A stretch of 32,404 nucleotides of DNA. Source: a virus. Below are positions 32,340-32,404 of the stretch, piece by piece. Both the position numbers and the translations under genes were made by a program. The stretch lies in IMG/VR virus record IMGVR_UViG_3300033148_008487, positions 1 through 32,404 of that record. One strand, given 5' to 3'. Under the pieces are notes generated by a model. The model ran no database searches. It saw only the letters and a list, made by a program, of their open reading frames with translations, and had not been told where the DNA came from. Position 1 is the stretch's first letter; every line of letters begins with the position of its first letter.

Positions 32340-32404
32340 CCCTGAAATTGGCTGGTGTTTGTTTTCCTTGCTTGACATGTGCGGAGGCATCCAGAATACC
32401 TATT
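32340..32404. other. Probable host flank after the right end
   Basis: The 65 bases after the right end have no transposase site and no gene that can be identified. Its first five bases (ccctg) would be the target duplication, consistent with the single left flank base g at position 1 but not provable. Confidence 0.45.

Noticed and set aside
1-32404. CRISPR array or diversity-generating retroelement
   Set aside because: No regularly spaced direct repeats and no reverse transcriptase frame were found. The only exact tandem repeat is the single 42-bp duplication at 20366-20449.
32340-32404. A host gene in the right flank
   Set aside because: The 65 bases are too few to support any gene, and no clear frame or signal is visible.

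Overview
This window holds what looks like one complete transposable (Mu-type) phage or prophage of about 32.3 kb, running from base 2 to base 32339. It starts 5'-TGTA and ends TACA-3'. Each end has a 13-base site, 12 bases in from the terminal tetranucleotide, in inverted orientation (AAATGGCAYAAAT). Two further copies lie at the left end and one at the right, which is the layout expected of MuA-type transposase end sites. The last 65 bases and base 1 would then be host flank. The genome is Mu-like in replication (DDE transposase A, ATPase B, GemA, Gam) and in its packaging genes. The tail genes look siphoviral: a tail tube, a short tape measure and no sheath. Transposable siphoviruses such as the Pseudomonas phages B3 and D3112 are the known analogues. 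The host cannot be read directly. The lysozyme's style, a sigma-54 type promoter and the moderate GC suggest a Planctomycetota-like Gram-negative bacterium, but this is weak inference.

Layout. Bases 1-661 are non-coding: transposase sites, then a textbook sigma-54 promoter (439-454) followed by three consecutive hairpins that may be an untranslated RNA. Bases 662-18100 form one long leftward (minus-strand) late operon. Read in its direction of transcription it encodes a small putative regulator, a secreted coiled-coil protein, a lipoprotein, Mu gp25/26/27-like proteins, large terminase, a portal fused to a MuF head protein, prohead protease, HK97-type capsid, a decoration candidate, connectors, tail terminator, tail tube, tape measure and tail-tip proteins. 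A strong intrinsic terminator lies after the capsid and decoration genes.

Bases 18101-18270 are the divergent control region, with promoters facing both ways and a 21-bp operator-like palindrome between them. Each flanking gene encodes a small protein that I read as ribbon-helix-helix-like. Together they could form the lysis-lysogeny switch.

Bases 18271-25413 are the rightward early arm: putative regulator, terminator, lysozyme, helix-turn-helix protein, zinc-ribbon protein, transposase A, ATPase B, GemA, Gam, a 47-residue membrane protein, a winged-helix protein and a cut-off C5 methyltransferase. Bases 25443-32150 carry adhesion genes: a fibre, a beta-helix tailspike-like protein, a fibronectin III protein and two large or divergent distal proteins. 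The end sites follow. In Mu all these modules are co-directional. Here the structural module is divergent from the transposition module and the transposase genes lie mid-genome.

The most interesting points are the sigma-54 promoter with the structured left-end region, the paired putative RHH switch, a duplicated hairpin element flanking that switch, the truncated methyltransferase, the fresh 42-bp in-frame duplication and the G8A7 tract in a distal tail gene.
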